Below are positions 1 through 6,863 of a stretch of DNA of 16,945 nucleotides, piece after piece (the stretch's first letter is position 1; each line of letters begins with the position of its first letter). A program made the position numbers and the translations under genes. The stretch covers positions 1-16,945 of the forward strand of contig PLXT01000042.1 in the NCBI GenBank assembly GCA_003151535.1, read 5' to 3'. Origin of the DNA: Methanobacterium sp. Lineage in GTDB: Archaea; Methanobacteriota; Methanobacteria; Methanobacteriales; Methanobacteriaceae. The notes beneath the pieces are model-generated. The model was not told the origin of the DNA and did not search any database. It was given only the letters and a program-made list of their open reading frames with translations.

Positions 1-356
1 TAGACTAAATAGTTTGGAAATTAAGCTGTTTGAGCATTTGAAAGAGCCACTGCCACATGTTTAAAATAGACTAAATAGTTTGGAAATGAAACCAGTTGCA
101 GCTTTTTATACTTTGTTCAGTTTTTCGTTTAAAATAGACTAAATAGTTTGGAAATGGTGATAAACCAATACCATTAAAGTTTATTGAATATGGGTTTAAA
201 ATAGACTAAATAGTTTGGAAATTAGTAAAAGTTGAGGATGCTGATGCTGAAGAACAACAAGTTTAAAATAGACTAAATAGTTTGGAAATTAAGGAACTAA
301 CCATACATTAGATTGCCATCCTGTACTGTTTAAAATAGACTAAATAGTTTGGAAAT
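1..356 (+). CRISPR. CRISPR array end: 6 repeats, 5 spacers, truncated by the window start
   Basis: A 29-nt repeat beginning GTTTAAAATAGAC and ending AGTTTGGAAAT occurs at 59-87, 127-155, 194-222, 261-289 and 328-356 without any difference. The last 21 nt of another copy occupy 1-21. Spacers lie at 22-58 (37 nt), 88-126 (39), 156-193 (38), 223-260 (38) and 290-327 (38) and are unrelated to one another. The 3' end TTGGAAAT resembles the ATTGAAAN handle left by Cas6 in archaeal type I-B systems, so crRNA is inferred to read along the plus strand, with the leader to the left of the window and 356 as the distal, oldest end. The last repeat is not degenerate. No cas gene is present in the window, so the effector type is an inference. 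Confidence 0.97.
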
Positions 357-718
357 CTTTATCCTTTAGATCTAAAACTTGAACTAAGAAAGTTATTTTA
401 TTTAATAAAAGCTAGTATTATGATTTATTAACTAAATATTACTATAAAAATATTTTATTGAAATATAAATTTGTAAAAATTTTAGATTAAATTTGATATT
501 AGTAATACTAAATATTGATATATATTATACAGATTTAGTATAATGCCTAAAAAGTCTTATTTTAGTAATTGCAGTCGAAATCACGTTTTTGTAATTATTG
601 ATTTACTTCGTTATAGCCTTATATAACGAAGTTAGATAACAAAAATAAAAAAATATATCTGATGTTACATAATTTAATGAACGCATTAGATTGGATTATA
701 AAAAAAGAAGTTGAAAGT
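357..718. other. A/T-rich intergenic region downstream of the CRISPR array
   Basis: No open reading frame of useful length is seen on either strand. The stretch is almost pure A/T apart from the inverted repeat at 605-632, listed separately. It separates the distal end of the CRISPR array from the 3' end of the minus-strand zinc-ribbon gene. No convincing terminator hairpin with a T tract was found for either side. Confidence 0.7.
605..632. repeat. 28-bp inverted repeat with dif-like 11-6-11 geometry
   Basis: ACTTCGTTATA (605-615) and TATAACGAAGT (622-632) are perfect 11-bp inverted arms around a 6-bp spacer, GCCTTA. No T tract follows on either strand, so a terminator is not the natural reading. 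Eleven-bp arms with a 6-bp spacer is the layout of XerC/XerD dif sites and archaeal XerA sites. The section GCCTTATAT also recalls the centre of the Thermococcales dif site as I remember it. A half-site matching 10 of 11 arm bases lies at 1447-1457. A recombination site is an inference; an operator or RNA hairpin is also possible. Confidence 0.5.
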
Positions 719-1243
719 TTAACTGCTGACGATCTTTCTTAAAGTAGCACCAAGGAGTCCGCCAATTGAGCCAATAATGAAAAAGAGGATTGCACTAATT
801 AAAGATCCTATTATCAGTATCCCTGGTGATAAATCACTCAAATCAGGTGATCCTTTCCCAAATACTAACACAAGTAACAGAATACCTATAAACCCTGCTA
901 TACCTGCTGGAATTCTGCCATTTAAAATTACATTAGTGCTACTTTTGCCAACTATGCACCCTGCGATAAATCCGCCAATCAATGGTCCTATATAGTATCC
1001 TTCATAAAACAATTTTTTTTGAACAAAGAAGCTTATATATAGTGCAACTACAAATGCAATACTCATTGCCAACCAATTCAAATTAAATTCTTTATCCTCT
1101 CTTGGATATTTACTTTGGAATTTTCCTTTAGTTAAAGGTGGTTCTTTAAACTTAAAACTACAACTAGGACACACTTTCTTATCATCCTTAATTATACTTC
1201 CACAATTAGAACAAGTTTTTTGTGAGTCATCAGCATCATTCAA
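719..1243 (-). CDS. Zinc-ribbon membrane protein with DUF5518-type C-terminal domain (probably lacks its true 5' end)
   Basis: The 174-aa product, counted from a TTG codon, begins with a zinc ribbon: C11-x2-C14 and C25-x2-C28. After a charged linker come about four hydrophobic membrane segments (roughly 57-75, 83-102, 110-130 and 142-165). The GPLIGGFIAG stretch is typical of DUF5518 proteins, which are abundant in Methanobacteriales, and is shared with the protein at 7152-7547. Function is unknown; a small membrane sensor or redox-responsive protein is a guess. The TTG has no ribosome binding site. The same frame stays open upstream to 1369 and encodes another conserved zinc-binding segment, so the annotated start is probably an artefact of a broken gene. 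Confidence 0.7.
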   Translation of the reverse strand: MNDADDSQKTCSNCGSIIKDDKKVCPSCSFKFKEPPLTKGKFQSKYPREDKEFNLNWLAMSIAFVVALYISFFVQKKLFYEGYYIGPLIGGFIAGCIVGKSSTNVILNGRIPAGIAGFIGILLLVLVFGKGSPDLSDLSPGILIIGSLISAILFFIIGSIGGLLGATLRKIVSS

Positions 1244-1370
1244 ATTCTGTCTGTGTTTTAAGTTTCCCCCACATTCACATTTATCACTTAAATCATTGGG
1301 TGATTCATCTGGTTGGAGTTCATAATATCCAGCACATTTATCCCAAACAAGATAAGACGTAAAATTACAT
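1244..1370 (-). other. In-frame 5' extension of the zinc-ribbon gene with a broken start
   Basis: Reading on from the TTG in the same frame gives a segment running YLVWDKCAGYYELQPDE, then DLSDKCECGG. In related Methanobacteriales proteins this N-terminal region usually reads YLVCDKCGGYYELQ...CxCGG (from memory of the family). No ATG, GTG or TTG precedes it in frame. The only nearby ATG (1370-1368) is out of frame and meets TAA at once. Removing the T at 1367 would turn ATG-T-AAT into ATG-AAT and restore an in-frame start. A minus-strand TATA-like AATATATTAA at 1410-1401 lies at a spacing that suits a leaderless start at 1370. The first expected cysteine is tryptophan (TGG), so there are two independent signs of damage. 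Confidence 0.6.
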
Positions 1371-2127
1371 TAGAGGAATTAATTTAAAAATTTATTATTT
1401 TTAATATATTTTTTCTAAGAATTAATCAAAACACAATAAATACATATATAACGAACTTGGGCCGATATTACCATTATTATTACACTATATAAAATAATAT
1501 TCAACTAAAATTAATTTTGGTTACTAACAATATTCCTATGTTTTCTATCCATTTTTTAAAAATCTTCAAACTATGTCTATTTAGTATGATTGATATAGCT
1601 GTACTAGTTAATTTAGACACATTTTAATGATCTTTATAAAATCAAGTGAAAATTGAAATTTTGTCAACTATAATTTTAAAAAAATTTTGGGATTTATAGA
1701 AATTATTAAAAAAAAAATAAATATTTAAATTAATGAAATTCTAAAATAATTTTTTTTATAATTATTGAAATACTTTTCCATGTAAATTTTTTATAATTTT
1801 AATTTTTCTAAATATTACTAATTCTCAAATATACCAATTTATTTTCTCAAAAAAAATTAATGATAGATACTATTTTTATATTTTATTTTTAAATTAAAAA
1901 TTTATTGATAATAAATATTAATACTAAATCAATTAGGATTATAGCAATAAAAATTTTATAGATCTATTAATTCTAAATTAATTGCAGCGAGGATAATTTT
2001 TGTAGCAAAAATAATCAATTTAATAAAAATGGAAGTAGATAGATGGATGGGATGTAATTGCAGAAGTATATAAAGTTTAAATCAAATATTATTAACAATT
2101 TAAGATATATTATAACGAGGAAAAACT
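1371..2127. other. Long A/T-rich intergenic region
   Basis: About 750 bases, close to 85% A+T by eye, with no credible gene. Points of structure: a half-copy (10/11) of the dif-like arm at 1447-1457 followed by a small G/C island (CTTGGGCCGAT); a degenerate, gapped minus-strand match to the CRISPR repeat at 1567-1583; an inverted repeat with a 3-nt loop at 1992-2016 (arms GATAATTTTTG and CAAAAATAATC, 10 of 11 pairing) just after a G/C-richer GCAGCGAGG; and the promoter of the downstream permease. Confidence 0.6.
2067..2074 (+). promoter_or_regulatory. Archaeal TATA box for the AI-2E family permease
   Basis: TATATAAA follows a purine-containing BRE-like CAGAAG. Transcription would start about 25 nt downstream, near 2098, giving a leader of about 30 nt. 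The leader contains the ribosome binding site CGAGG at 2116-2120, seven nt before the ATG at 2128. Confidence 0.6.
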
Positions 2128-3108
2128 ATGATTGAAGAATACAAAATTCCACCATTTCTTAGACAAATTGTAGTGATAGCAGTTATTTTTATAGCAATTA
2201 TAGGATTAAAATATAGTGCTCCTATTCTTAGCCTTATTTTACTCTCAATGTTTATTGCCGTAATTATTTATCCATTTTTGATGTGGCTTAGAAGAAGAGG
2301 TCTTTCTTACAATCTGTCAGTTTCAGTAACACTTGTAGGAATAGCGTTGTTGGGTGTTGCAATAGTTGGTTTTTTAGTTGTAACATTAGCCCAGTTAATT
2401 AAAGCTCTTCCAAGTTTAACTATAAATTCCTCGGGTTTTCTTGCACAATATGGTAATCAAATAATTCAATTTCTCGTCGCTCATATTCCTGAAACAAATT
2501 CTGGAGGGCTTATTGCAGCAGGAACTTTTATTGTGTTTGCTGTAATATTCTTGGTATATGAGCTTCCTCAAATAAAAATAAGATTAGAAAATGGATTAGG
2601 GGTAGATAATCCTACATTAAATAAGACATATGGTCTTATGGGTGCTTTCGTTGAATACTTTGTAATAAGGGCAAAGGTCAATTTTTTTTATGGAATAGGT
2701 GTATCATCTGTTCTATTACTCTTTGACATTAACTTTGCACTTCTCTGGGGATTGTTAACATTTTTCCTTGGATTTATCCCATATATTGGTATTGTAATTG
2801 CAGCCATACCTGCGGTATTAGTAGCTTGGGCCAAATATGGAATACAAGGAGCTATACTCATGGCACTTTTCTTTATAATAATTAATACCATTGCTGAAAG
2901 TATTATATTCCCTAAGCTAACTGGTAAAGGACTGCAAATGTCAGTATATGTAGTGTTTGTTTCATTATTTGTATGGGGCTGGATATTGGGTCCAATCGGA
3001 TTTTTCATTGGTGTTCCAATGACACTAGTCGTCATAAAATATCTTGAAAACTTTAAAGAAACCAAATGGTTGGCTTTACTAATGGGCAGTAACGAGAAGA
3101 ATGAATAA
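2128..3108 (+). CDS. AI-2E family transporter (PerM/TqsA/UPF0118-type permease)
   Basis: The 326-aa product is a polytopic membrane protein with about seven to eight hydrophobic segments. The N-terminal pair (about 13-30 and 32-54) is followed by the basic turn WLRRRG, further segments at about 62-90 and 128-148, a soluble section at about 150-175, then C-terminal helices containing FFLGFIPYIGIVIAAIP and the GPIGFFIGVP stretch, both characteristic of the AI-2E/UPF0118 family. Length is close to the usual 330-370 aa. Members export small molecules or act as Na+/H+ antiporters; the name AI-2E reflects one E. coli member, and methanogens are not expected to export AI-2 by default. The ATG is supported by GAGG at 2117-2120. 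It stands alone and converges on the prenyltransferase gene, with 69 nt between them ending in a run of T. Confidence 0.85.
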   Translation: MIEEYKIPPFLRQIVVIAVIFIAIIGLKYSAPILSLILLSMFIAVIIYPFLMWLRRRGLSYNLSVSVTLVGIALLGVAIVGFLVVTLAQLIKALPSLTINSSGFLAQYGNQIIQFLVAHIPETNSGGLIAAGTFIVFAVIFLVYELPQIKIRLENGLGVDNPTLNKTYGLMGAFVEYFVIRAKVNFFYGIGVSSVLLLFDINFALLWGLLTFFLGFIPYIGIVIAAIPAVLVAWAKYGIQGAILMALFFIIINTIAESIIFPKLTGKGLQMSVYVVFVSLFVWGWILGPIGFFIGVPMTLVVIKYLENFKETKWLALLMGSNEKNE

Positions 3109-3177
3109 AAATAAGTTTACGAATTTTATCCAATTTATTTATGGACAATAATTCACGGTATAATATGTATTTTTTTT

Positions 3178-4071
3178 TTAAATAATACTAATTAATACAA
3201 AAGCCATTATAAAAATTGTTAGTAGGATATATAGTAAACGAATTATTCTGTGGCCATCTTCAACTGTTTGACTTTTATAGAGTTTTATTGAAAGATAGAT
3301 AATACTTAAGTCCAAGGGTAAAAAAATTAATAAGTACAATGTGCTTAGCCAACCAATTACTATCGGGATAAGACTTACACCAACAAATAATGTGAATAAT
3401 GATACTGATATAAGGAGAGCATATTGTTTTCCATGTAAGAGTGCAAGGGTTTTTGCTGATCGTTCCTTGTCACCGACCATATCCATTGCATCAGCGGCTA
3501 TTTCTTCACCTAAATCAAATATAAATGCTAAAATACCAAAAATCCATATCAAACCATTTGTTAATCCACCAACTGAGGTTCCACCAAAAATAAAAAAGGA
3601 AGCAACTGAAATGCCCACCATCATGTTTCCAAGTAAACCATACTCTTTAAATCTCCAATTATAGGAGATAGCAATAATCCATACTATTATTGCGAAAATT
3701 AGGGTTACTAAACCTAAAAGTCCAGCTGTAATGAAACCTGCTATACTAAACAGACCAGTTATAATTATCAGTTCATTTATAGAGATTTTACCCGATGGAA
3801 GTGGTCTTTGAGGATGATTAACCCTGTCCACCTCTATATCAAAATAATCGTTAGTTATCATTGCTGCACCGGAAATAAAAAATCCGGTGAGAAATCCCAT
3901 AAGTCCAATAAAAAGTGTAGGTAATGTATGTAATACTATTATTTGGCCTGCAATAACACATATACCTCCGGCTAGGGGTAATTCGGGCCTTATTAAATTG
4001 TAAATAGCTTTACCTTTCTCTTTAAATGGTATAGTATGTTTCTTTTTTAAAGAATCGTTGTTAACTGGCAT
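3178..4071 (-). CDS. UbiA family prenyltransferase (geranylgeranylglyceryl-phosphate geranylgeranyltransferase-like)
   Basis: 297 aa, an integral membrane prenyltransferase with about eight to nine helices. The first aspartate motif is N74-D-Y-F-D78-x3-D82 followed by NHPQRPLPSG. The second is D194-x2-D197-x2-G-D201, then KERSAKTLA. Both bind Mg2+-diphosphate in the UbiA superfamily. The first motif with HPQRPLPSG is typical of archaeal digeranylgeranylglyceryl phosphate synthase, which adds the second C20 chain to the glycerol phosphate backbone. The region before the second motif (FDLGEEIAADAMD) seems less typical, so a paralogue with another acceptor is possible. The ATG has only a weak GAG upstream. 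It is divergent from the triplicated membrane protein, sharing a 277-nt promoter region, and one gene away from a geranylgeranyl reductase. Confidence 0.82.
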   Translation of the reverse strand: MPVNNDSLKKKHTIPFKEKGKAIYNLIRPELPLAGGICVIAGQIIVLHTLPTLFIGLMGFLTGFFISGAAMITNDYFDIEVDRVNHPQRPLPSGKISINELIIITGLFSIAGFITAGLLGLVTLIFAIIVWIIAISYNWRFKEYGLLGNMMVGISVASFFIFGGTSVGGLTNGLIWIFGILAFIFDLGEEIAADAMDMVGDKERSAKTLALLHGKQYALLISVSLFTLFVGVSLIPIVIGWLSTLYLLIFLPLDLSIIYLSIKLYKSQTVEDGHRIIRLLYILLTIFIMAFVLISII

Positions 4072-4244
4072 ATTTCATTCTCTTTTTACATCATCTTCGT
4101 TAGTGTTCCATGTCTAATCAATTTAAAAATTTGAATAAAATAAATCTATTTACTTCTATTTTTCTTATTCTAAATAATAATTTTTACCTTTTTTTTTTAC
4201 ACTTACCATCCAAAATCACCCATATCTATTTAGAACTTAGTACA

Positions 4245-4279
4245 GTTTCATTGAAACAGTTATTGTAGGATTATAATCC
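4245..4279. promoter_or_regulatory. Two palindromes in a divergent promoter region
   Basis: GTTTCA-T-TGAAAC (4245-4257) and GGATTATAATCC (4268-4279) are perfect palindromes 10 bp apart, between the divergent UbiA and triplicated membrane protein genes. The second contains a TATA-like TTATAAT whose expected start point, near 4300, would give the plus-strand gene a leader of roughly 50 nt. They are candidate operator sites; no regulator is identified. Confidence 0.35.
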
Positions 4280-4335
4280 ATAAAACAAAAATGTTATTAT
4301 GATGGAGTAATATATTATAGATTAACGAAGGAAAA

Positions 4336-4343
4336 GGAGGTGA
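4336..4343 (+). promoter_or_regulatory. Unusually strong ribosome binding site that decides the start at 4349
   Basis: GGAGGTGA is fully complementary to the expected 3' end of archaeal 16S rRNA (UCACCUCC). It ends 5 nt before the ATG at 4349. An in-frame GTG at 4340 overlaps this site and would give three extra residues (M-K-K), but the site cannot serve a start codon it contains, so 4349 is preferred. Confidence 0.85.
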
Positions 4344-4348
4344 AAAAA

Positions 4349-5329
4349 ATGGTCGACGTTAAAGAAATAAAATCTATCGAACTCGTGCCTTTCACATTGA
4401 TGACATCTAGTATAGGCGCTATAATAGGCCTTATATATGCTATAATACTATTGATTACATTTGGAGCATTAGCAGCTTTTCTACCCGGAGCAGCACTCAT
4501 ATTCGCAAGTCTTGGAATATCAATGATAATCCTCTATCCCATCGGTACTTTTATAGTATACACAGCACTTTCATTCATAACAGCACTCATATACAATATG
4601 CTTGTACCTAGACTCGGTGGTGTGAAATTAGGACTAGAAGGAGATCAAGTAACATCACTGCCAGTCATGTCGTTCGCATTGATATTATCAGCAGTAGGGG
4701 CTATATGGGCGTTTATAATTGGACTATTATTAACTGCAATCATATTACCATTGACTACAATTATAAGTACAATTATTCCCCTAGCATCCCAACTATTTGC
4801 CAATGTAATCAACAATGCAACCTCAATTCTAAGTATGAGTAATGCAACAGGTAACTTGACTGTCAATGCAACTAACCTAACCGCTGCAAATCTTCCAAAT
4901 GGTTCAGCAGTCGGAACAAGTGGAGTAGTTATAGCATTGATGTTAATAATTGGACTACCAATTGCTGTCTTTATAGTAGGATTCATAGGAAATGCACTAA
5001 CTGCAATCTTCTATAACGCTATAATACCTAGAGTCGGTGGTTTAAGATTAATATTAGCACCAGCAGGAACAGCACATGAAATAACAAACATACCAGTTGT
5101 AGCAGCATCATTAGCTATTGCAGCAGTTGCACTTATATTCGGAATAATCGCAGGAATACTCGGATTAATAAGTATGGCAGCAGCAGGACATGCAACAGCA
5201 GGAGTTGAAACCCTCATATTTGATATAATTAGATATTTCGTGGGTACATTCATTATGGTTGCAATTGTAACCATAATCTACAACTTCTTAGCACCTAGAA
5301 TTGGCGGAGTTCAGTTAGGACTTAAATAA
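4349..5329 (+). CDS. Internally triplicated membrane protein with a sequon-rich loop, function unknown
   Basis: 326 aa from the ATG, almost wholly hydrophobic. I do not recognise a named family. Three units each open with a V/L/I-P-V/F-type segment leading into paired helices and end in the same signature: YNMLVPRLGGVKLGL (about 82-96), YNAIIPRVGGLRLIL (about 222-236) and YNFLAPRIGGVQLGL at the C-terminus. The YN...GG ending recalls C-terminal motifs of some small bacterial membrane domains. Between units 1 and 2, residues 156-186 carry six N-x-S/T sequons (N156, N165, N169, N173, N176, N184), suggesting an external N-glycosylated loop. A very strong ribosome binding site and a clean terminator suggest high expression. 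A role in the envelope is plausible but unproven. Confidence 0.8.
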   Translation: MVDVKEIKSIELVPFTLMTSSIGAIIGLIYAIILLITFGALAAFLPGAALIFASLGISMIILYPIGTFIVYTALSFITALIYNMLVPRLGGVKLGLEGDQVTSLPVMSFALILSAVGAIWAFIIGLLLTAIILPLTTIISTIIPLASQLFANVINNATSILSMSNATGNLTVNATNLTAANLPNGSAVGTSGVVIALMLIIGLPIAVFIVGFIGNALTAIFYNAIIPRVGGLRLILAPAGTAHEITNIPVVAASLAIAAVALIFGIIAGILGLISMAAAGHATAGVETLIFDIIRYFVGTFIMVAIVTIIYNFLAPRIGGVQLGLK

Positions 5330-5362
5330 AGGATTTAAAACCCTTTATTTTTTTATTTTTTT
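5324..5362 (+). terminator. Hairpin and T-rich terminator
   Basis: AAATAAAGG (5324-5332) pairs perfectly with CCTTTATTT (5342-5350) around a 9-nt loop, followed by a T-rich run to about 5362. The left arm overlaps the stop codon of the triplicated membrane protein gene, so transcription probably ends here. Confidence 0.75.
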
Positions 5363-5467
5363 TAAATAAAATTCAGATTTTAATATTTAATTTTATTTCC
5401 AAGATTTTAAACACTTTATTAGGTTATTACGTTAGAATTATATGTTTTATTTTACATAAAATAGAAT

Positions 5468-5620
5468 ATGAACCCTGAAACATACAGAGATATAACAGCA
5501 ATAGTTGCAATAATTGTAGGTATATTTTTTATTGTAGATCCTGCTATCGTAGCTTACTTAATAGGAATTGTGCTCATAGCTTATGGATTAATGGAATTGA
5601 TCAAAAGAGTAATGGAATAA
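5468..5620 (+). CDS. Small DUF3096-like membrane protein, 50 aa
   Basis: ATG at 5468 opens a 50-codon frame ending with TAA at 5618-5620. The protein has a short polar N-terminus (MNPETYRD), a helix at about 9-23, a turn with D-P (VDPAIVAY), a second helix at about 28-40 and an amphipathic tail (MELIKRVME). Two helices joined by a short loop with I/V-x2-Y-L-I-G-I matches the pattern of DUF3096-type small membrane proteins; their function is unknown. No ribosome binding site precedes the ATG. A TATA-like ATTATATG sits about 30 nt upstream, so the message may be leaderless. The stop is 46 nt before the chosen start of the geranylgeranyl reductase, so the two may be cotranscribed. Confidence 0.7.
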   Translation: MNPETYRDITAIVAIIVGIFFIVDPAIVAYLIGIVLIAYGLMELIKRVME

Positions 5621-5666
5621 TCCTTTTATAGATTATGAGATGTTTTTAATTCAAGGAGACATTAAT

Positions 5667-6830
5667 TTGCGCTATGATGTGGTTGTTGTTGGTGGAAGGG
5701 TTGGAGGATCAGCTTCGTCATTATTTGCATCTAAAAATGGTTTAGATGTATTAATGATTGAAAAAAGACAAGAAATTGGCAGTCCAGTTCAATGTGGGGA
5801 AGCTACCACCTACGATACTTATAATACTCTTGGAATAAATCCCTCAAAAAAATATGTCCGTTCTGAATTAAAGGGTTCCGATGTTCATGCTCCTAATGGT
5901 AAACATGTCAGGATAGAGGGTAATAAAATACATGGATTCATGGAAGGATATGTAGTAGAGAGAAAGATTTTTGATAAAGAGCTTGCAATAGAATCAGCCA
6001 GAGCCGGAACAGACATAATGGTCAAGACCAGAGTAAAAGATCTAATATTAAAAGATGGCCATGTGGGTGGAGTGGTTGCAAAGCATCTTGGAAAAACATT
6101 CGATATAAAAGCTGACATTGTTATAGCAGCAGATGGTATTGAATCAAATATATCTCGTTTGGCTGGCCTTAAAACAGTTAATAATGTGAAAGATATTGGA
6201 TCATGTGCTCAGTATGAGATGGTTGGTGTGGATATTCCTTCAAATTATATGCAATTATATTATGGTGAACAAATTGCTCCTGGGGGATATTTATGGATGT
6301 TCCCTAAGGGTAATGGAATTGCAAATGTTGGTTTAGGTGTATTAAACTCAAAAGAAACTGCATATCATTATCTAACTAAATTTATAAGCAAAATGGATGC
6401 AACACCAGTCGAACTAAATATTGGTGGAGTACCGGTTTCAGGACCCATGGATCAGACATATTCTTCAGGATTAATGGTTGTAGGAGATGCAGCAGGACAA
6501 GCAGATCCAATAAATGGTGCAGGAATAGAAAACACAGTTACATGTGCTAAAATTGCGGGAGATGTAGCACTCGAATCAATTGAGAATGAAAATACTACAT
6601 CACCATATCTTAAGAAATATGAGGATATGTGGAGATTAGCTATTGGTAAAAATATTGAAAATTCTCTTAAATACAGGAAAATTATTGATAAACTTTCAGA
6701 TGATGATTTTAATGCCCTTGCTGAATTTTTAGAACATAAAGATCTAGGATCAATCTCTAAACTATCAATACTTAAATTTTTAAAGAATTATCCACACCTT
6801 ATAACTCTTTTAATAGATATTTTCATCTGA
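5667..6830 (+). CDS. Geranylgeranyl reductase family FAD-dependent oxidoreductase
   Basis: 387 aa from TTG at 5667, preceded by AAGGAG at 5653-5658 with 8-nt spacing. An in-frame ATG at 5640 lies upstream of that site and would add nine residues, so TTG is preferred. The N-terminus is an FAD-binding fold, YDVVVVGGRVGGS, in which the usual GxGxxG reads G-G-R-V-G-G. Then come LMIEKRQEIGSPVQCGE (the PVQC segment of the family), the substrate-site motif GGYLWMFPKG near 212, and the second FAD motif VVGDAAGQADPINGAGIEN. Archaeal members saturate the C20 chains of ether lipids (digeranylgeranylglycerophospholipid reductase) or reduce other isoprenoids. Methanogens often carry several paralogues, and the GxR variant suggests this may not be the main lipid enzyme. 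Confidence 0.85.
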   Translation: MRYDVVVVGGRVGGSASSLFASKNGLDVLMIEKRQEIGSPVQCGEATTYDTYNTLGINPSKKYVRSELKGSDVHAPNGKHVRIEGNKIHGFMEGYVVERKIFDKELAIESARAGTDIMVKTRVKDLILKDGHVGGVVAKHLGKTFDIKADIVIAADGIESNISRLAGLKTVNNVKDIGSCAQYEMVGVDIPSNYMQLYYGEQIAPGGYLWMFPKGNGIANVGLGVLNSKETAYHYLTKFISKMDATPVELNIGGVPVSGPMDQTYSSGLMVVGDAAGQADPINGAGIENTVTCAKIAGDVALESIENENTTSPYLKKYEDMWRLAIGKNIENSLKYRKIIDKLSDDDFNALAEFLEHKDLGSISKLSILKFLKNYPHLITLLIDIFI

Positions 6831-6863
6831 AATATTATAATATTAGTTTTTATTATTTTTTTT
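6831..6863 (+). terminator. Palindrome and T-rich terminator after geranylgeranyl reductase
   Basis: AATATTATAATATT (6831-6844) is a perfect 14-bp palindrome directly after the TGA stop. It is followed by interrupted T runs ending with eight T at 6856-6863. In archaea the T tracts alone may be enough for termination. Confidence 0.5.

Noticed and set aside
2030..2074. 14-codon micro-ORF (MEVDRWMGCNCRSI) upstream of the permease
   Set aside because: It ends in the TATA box and has no ribosome binding site, so it would lie outside the transcript.
4340..4348. GTG start three codons upstream of the ATG of the triplicated membrane protein
   Set aside because: The GTG is part of the GGAGGTGA ribosome binding site, which correctly serves the ATG at 4349.
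5640..5666. ATG at 5640 as start of the geranylgeranyl reductase
   Set aside because: It lies before the only good ribosome binding site (5653-5658). The added residues (MFLIQGDIN) are not part of the usual FAD-fold N-terminus, which begins at RYDVVVVGG.
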